IMG/VR virus record: IMGVR_UViG_3300022891_000002
Coordinates: 86,361 to 150,360 of that record
DNA: 64,000 bases
Reading direction: 5' to 3' (one strand)
From: a virus
The translations under genes and the position numbers were made by a program. The notes under the pieces were generated by a model, which worked only from the letters and a program-made list of their open reading frames with translations, ran no database searches and was not told where the DNA came from. This document shows positions 63,696 through 64,000 of the stretch, one piece after another. Numbering within the stretch: position 1 is the first letter of the stretch; each line of letters begins with the position of its first letter.

Positions 63696-63971
63696 TTAGT
63701 TAGGCTCTTTATTCAATTCTTGACAAAACTCCAGATAGTCCTCAACAGATTTAGCAAATTCTATCTTGGCTTGTCTAACGGTGTCAGCTTTGAAAGTAAC
63801 TACATCTTGAATGTAAAGAACTCTACCATAAATAGAATCCGTCTCTACATCTACTTCCATTGCTCCGGAGTAGTTTTTGTACTTAATAGTTTGAGTAGTA
63901 ATTCTTTCTGCATGACCTGAGTTAGTTACTTGAGATAATAAAGCTTCATCTTTTAGATAACTATTTACCAT
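63696..63971 (-). CDS. HicB-type antitoxin-like protein, possibly cut by right edge
   Basis: 91 residues from the ATG at 63971, but the frame stays open to the window edge and no SD lies before this ATG, so the true start may be outside. IKYKNYSGAMEVDVETDSIYG, RVLYIQDVVTFKADTVRQAK and FAKSVEDYLEFCQELNKEP match classical HicB (YkGYsG.veV.vedg..hGrVlgI.DvvtyeG...eea...F..aVddYLe.C.e.gkeP) far better than the other small proteins. No HicA seen. Confidence 0.7.
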   Translation of the reverse strand: MVNSYLKDEALLSQVTNSGHAERITTQTIKYKNYSGAMEVDVETDSIYGRVLYIQDVVTFKADTVRQAKIEFAKSVEDYLEFCQELNKEPN

Positions 63972-64000
63972 TTCAGCTATTTTTGGGTATGCCTTTCTAT

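Noticed and set aside
1-64000. tRNA genes and CRISPR arrays
   Set aside because: No cloverleaf-type GTTCGA/GGTTC arm context and no spaced identical repeats were found by eye; the only close repeats are the 39-bp duplication and the helicase 2 flanks.

Overview
The window looks like part of a large, AT-rich, tightly packed genome of a tailed double-stranded DNA phage (Caudoviricetes). The evidence is a DUF935/Mu gp29-type portal protein, a phage-style replication and nucleotide-metabolism set, a dNMP kinase, a lone GIY-YIG endonuclease, and over a hundred very small genes joined by ATGA/TAATG overlaps. I see no integrase, rRNA, tRNA or CRISPR array. TAA, TAG and TGA all serve as stops. A cyanobacterial host is plausible (COG5499 HigA-like regulator, ThyX, small CPIA-motif proteins, a DUF262 protein) but this is inference only.

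Layout. Almost everything is on the minus strand. Four genes are on the plus strand: two paralogous SF2 helicase-like ATPases (3878-5557 and 16492-18279), the portal (5645-6949) and a small Acb2-like anti-defence protein (33040-33294). 1-3792: a small operon behind a divergent promoter/operator, with a HigA-like regulator, a sulfotransferase-GT2 fusion and a ferritin-like protein. 6990-16339: ThyX, a SpoT-like HD hydrolase, a DUF4326 protein, a Thg1-like 3'-5' polymerase and many HicB-fold-like small proteins. 18445-27723: an accessory region with AlkB, dUTPase, more HicB-like proteins and a cluster of membrane microproteins. 27748-32715: class I ribonucleotide reductase (beta, short alpha) and a family A DNA polymerase. 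33356-43735: Sak3-type annealing protein, RepA/DnaB-like helicase, TOPRIM primase, Cas4/RecB-like nuclease, a KilA-like regulator and SSB. 43814-57715: accessory proteins, including four paralogues of a CPIA-motif family, a SUKH protein, a second KilA-like regulator with a strong promoter, a macro-domain protein and RuvC. 57717-64000: GIY-YIG, dNMP kinase, a DUF262 protein, an LRR protein and a clear HicB antitoxin at the right edge.

How it fits together. ThyX, dUTPase, NrdA/NrdB and dNMP kinase supply dTTP and dNTPs. Primase, helicase, Pol A, SSB, Sak3, the PD-(D/E)XK nuclease and RuvC form a replication/recombination module. AlkB and Thg1-like may repair nucleic acids. Acb2-like, macro, HD/SpoT-like and HicB-like genes look like counter-defence or host-takeover functions. 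The most unusual signals are: NrdB with Leu at the tyrosyl-radical position; Pol A with His at the usual motif A Glu; helicases whose P-loop lysine is displaced; inverted/direct repeats flanking the second helicase; an expansion of HicB-like orphan domains; a possible -1 frameshift at an A7 run; an in-frame TGA in a membrane microprotein gene; and recurrent intercistronic hairpins. Several starts given here are chosen from ribosome-binding-site spacing, and about ten genes are shorter than 60 codons.
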